Of a DNA stretch of 30,539 nucleotides, positions 1-30,539 are shown one piece after another. The notes below the pieces were generated by a model that worked only from the letters and a program-made list of their open reading frames with translations, was not told where the DNA came from and did no database searches. The translations under genes and the position numbers were made by a program. Source of the DNA: Dunaliella salina (lineage: Eukaryota; Chlorophyta; Chlorophyceae; Chlamydomonadales; Dunaliellaceae); contig MU070060.1 of the NCBI GenBank assembly GCA_002284615.2, forward strand, positions 129,414-159,952. The letters are read 5' to 3'. Positions within the stretch are counted from its first letter, which is position 1. Each line of letters opens with the position of its first letter.

Positions 1-119
1 CTTGCTTGTCTGGGAATCTTGCTTGTCTGGGAATCTTGCTTGTCTGGGAACCTTGCTTGTCTGGGAATCTTGCTTGTCTGGGAACCTTGCTTGTCTGGGA
101 ATCTTGCTTGTCTGGGAAC
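1..119. repeat. 17-bp minisatellite, 7 copies
   Basis: Seven head-to-tail copies of CTTGCTTGTCTGGGAAY, differing only at the last base (T or C). It begins at the window edge, so the true copy number is unknown. It lies in the intron before exon 1. Since 17 is not a multiple of 3, all frames are cycled through and the overlapping short ORF is an artefact. Confidence 0.95.
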
Positions 120-231
120 CTTCCCTTCGCGCACGAGGCCTCTTTTTTACGCATGTGGCTTCTTTTTGGCTGGCATAACCGTGTCCATGTTTTTTTTTGC
201 CGGGCACTTTATTTGCTGACTGCAATTGAAG

Positions 232-29274
<29,043 letters not shown>

Positions 29275-30539
29275 GTAAGTGTTTCTCAGTAGACAGAAGG
29301 GATGTGTTCCTCGCAGTCAGCACTCCTTAAGTTTCTAGAGCACTCCCCAAAACAACCCCATGAGGTACAGTCTGAGATACTACTGCAGGCTTGGGGGTGC
29401 AGCTGGAGGGTTTAGATGCGCAGGGGTTGAGTTTGGCTGTGCGCACAGACATGCAGGCCTAGCTGGCATTAGGGGTCATCAACCAGATGGTCCTAACTTA
29501 GCCATTTGAGGAAGCTCCGTCACAGGAAACTTTTCTAAGTCTCTCTGGCCCCGCCTTTCCCAAAACTTGTCATGCAGATTTGTTCCGTGATTTAAAGTAC
29601 ATTACTCTGCAAAAACAGTTGTTGCAAAATCGGCTTGTTGTGTTCCCCAAGGGAGAAAAGGGGCAATGTGGTGAAAAATGGGAATTTTCGCCCCCTTTTG
29701 TCATATTTACCAGGTGTGTAGCAGTGATGTTACAGACACAATTGCAAAAGAAATGGGGTCAATTAGTGGTCTGGCTGGGTCAGGATGGCCGACAACATCT
29801 GAGGGGGAAGGGGGGGTCGGGGATTTACCTCTGAGCCCTCATCCCTGTTTTGACTCAATGAGCACTTCCCAGGGGCTTTTTCCCATGTTTCTTGGATTGT
29901 TTGTATCTTATTTAGGCCTAGATACAAATGCTGGGGTCGAAATTCCGAGGTTTTCTGAGATATCCAGCCAACTTTGACCAGGCCTAGGTGGACACTGCCA
30001 GCTGGCCCTAGGGTGAAAGTTGGTGCTAACTCACACTCTTTGTAAGCCGTTTTTGTAAGCTTCAAATGCACTATCTATTTTCCTGGGGCCAGCTGGTTCA
30101 ATGCCATGGCAGTTCAAAGTTCCACATATGAGTTTGGACCCTGTGGTCTTCAACCTGGTCCAGACATGTGCTTGTATTGTTTTTTGGAAAGCTGAACGGT
30201 GGTCGGTTCAGAATTAGCAGAGGCGAATTGGCAGGCAAAGGGCAAAGTATCACATGGGGAACAGGGGCGTGATTGAAAGGGTTACAAGGGTCATATGCTT
30301 GGCAAGATTTTCCATTTGCAGGTGTGCCTTCAAACCAGTGTTGTTCCGTGCAACGAATATCGAACTTTATCGAACTCGCATTTTACACGCATTTTATCGC
30401 ATTTCTAAAGTGCCGTTCGTCGAATTTGCCCCCCTCCACGAAAATCAGCCAGCGATGTCCTTGCTGCTCTTTCTTTTGCTCCACTATTATGACATGGTCC
30501 CACTCAGGGCCCTTTTCCCTACCCATTTTGTAAACCAGA
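29275..30539 (+). other. region after exon 32, presumed intron
   Basis: I find no convincing exon. An acceptor at 30321 (TTTGCAG) opens a phase-compatible frame to the window end, but its composition is AT-biased and unlike the other exons. No clear stop or polyadenylation signal tied to the gene is visible. Confidence 0.4.

Noticed and set aside
30322..30539. Phase-compatible frame to the end of the window after exon 32
   Set aside because: AT-biased codons and repetitive TTATCG/CGAACT words; no polycystin tail resemblance.

Overview
This window looks like nuclear DNA from a eukaryote, most likely a flagellated protist and possibly a green alga. The evidence is short exons with GT...AG boundaries, long introns, (GT/CA)n microsatellites, nested cut-and-paste transposon remnants, assembly N's, and a polycystin channel of the kind found in ciliated and flagellated cells. 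The organism call is an inference; the sequence does not fix it.

One plus-strand gene can be supported, and it fills the window. I reconstructed 32 exons between 232 and 29274 from splice signals, reading-frame phase and protein homology. Taken in order, every junction keeps the frame, giving about 1,081 codons. The 5' end lies left of the window. The 3' end was not found and is probably to the right. The product is a PKD2/TRPP-like (polycystin) cation channel. Exons 1-10 encode a long, probably extracellular, region. Exons 11-18 encode the polycystin (TOP) domain. Exons 19-20 lead into S2. Exons 21-22 encode a long Ser/Asn-rich cytoplasmic S2-S3 linker. Exons 23-24 encode S3, exon 25 an S3-S4 loop with two N-glycosylation sequons, exons 26-27 S4 and the S4-S5 motif, exons 27-28 S5, exons 29-30 the pore helix and filter, and exons 31-32 S6. 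S1 should lie upstream of position 1.

The introns make up about 90% of the window. Many contain tandem duplications that start at, and include, an exon-intron junction: a diverged copy of the exon edge plus its splice site sits beside the real one. I count ten or more such junctions, the most striking being a 41-bp minisatellite ending at the exon 7 acceptor, a 144-bp in-frame array ending at the exon 16 acceptor, and a ~105-bp array starting at the exon 31 donor. This is the most unusual property of the locus.

Transposons: one 713-bp element with 24-bp inverted repeats and a TA duplication (3262-3974), and a dispersed family with CAGAGG termini and 9-bp target duplications (11582-12231 nested in 10468-12413; 19787-20391; 22294-22988; a decayed copy near 5672-6380). 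I saw no tRNA, rRNA, CRISPR, or second convincing protein gene.
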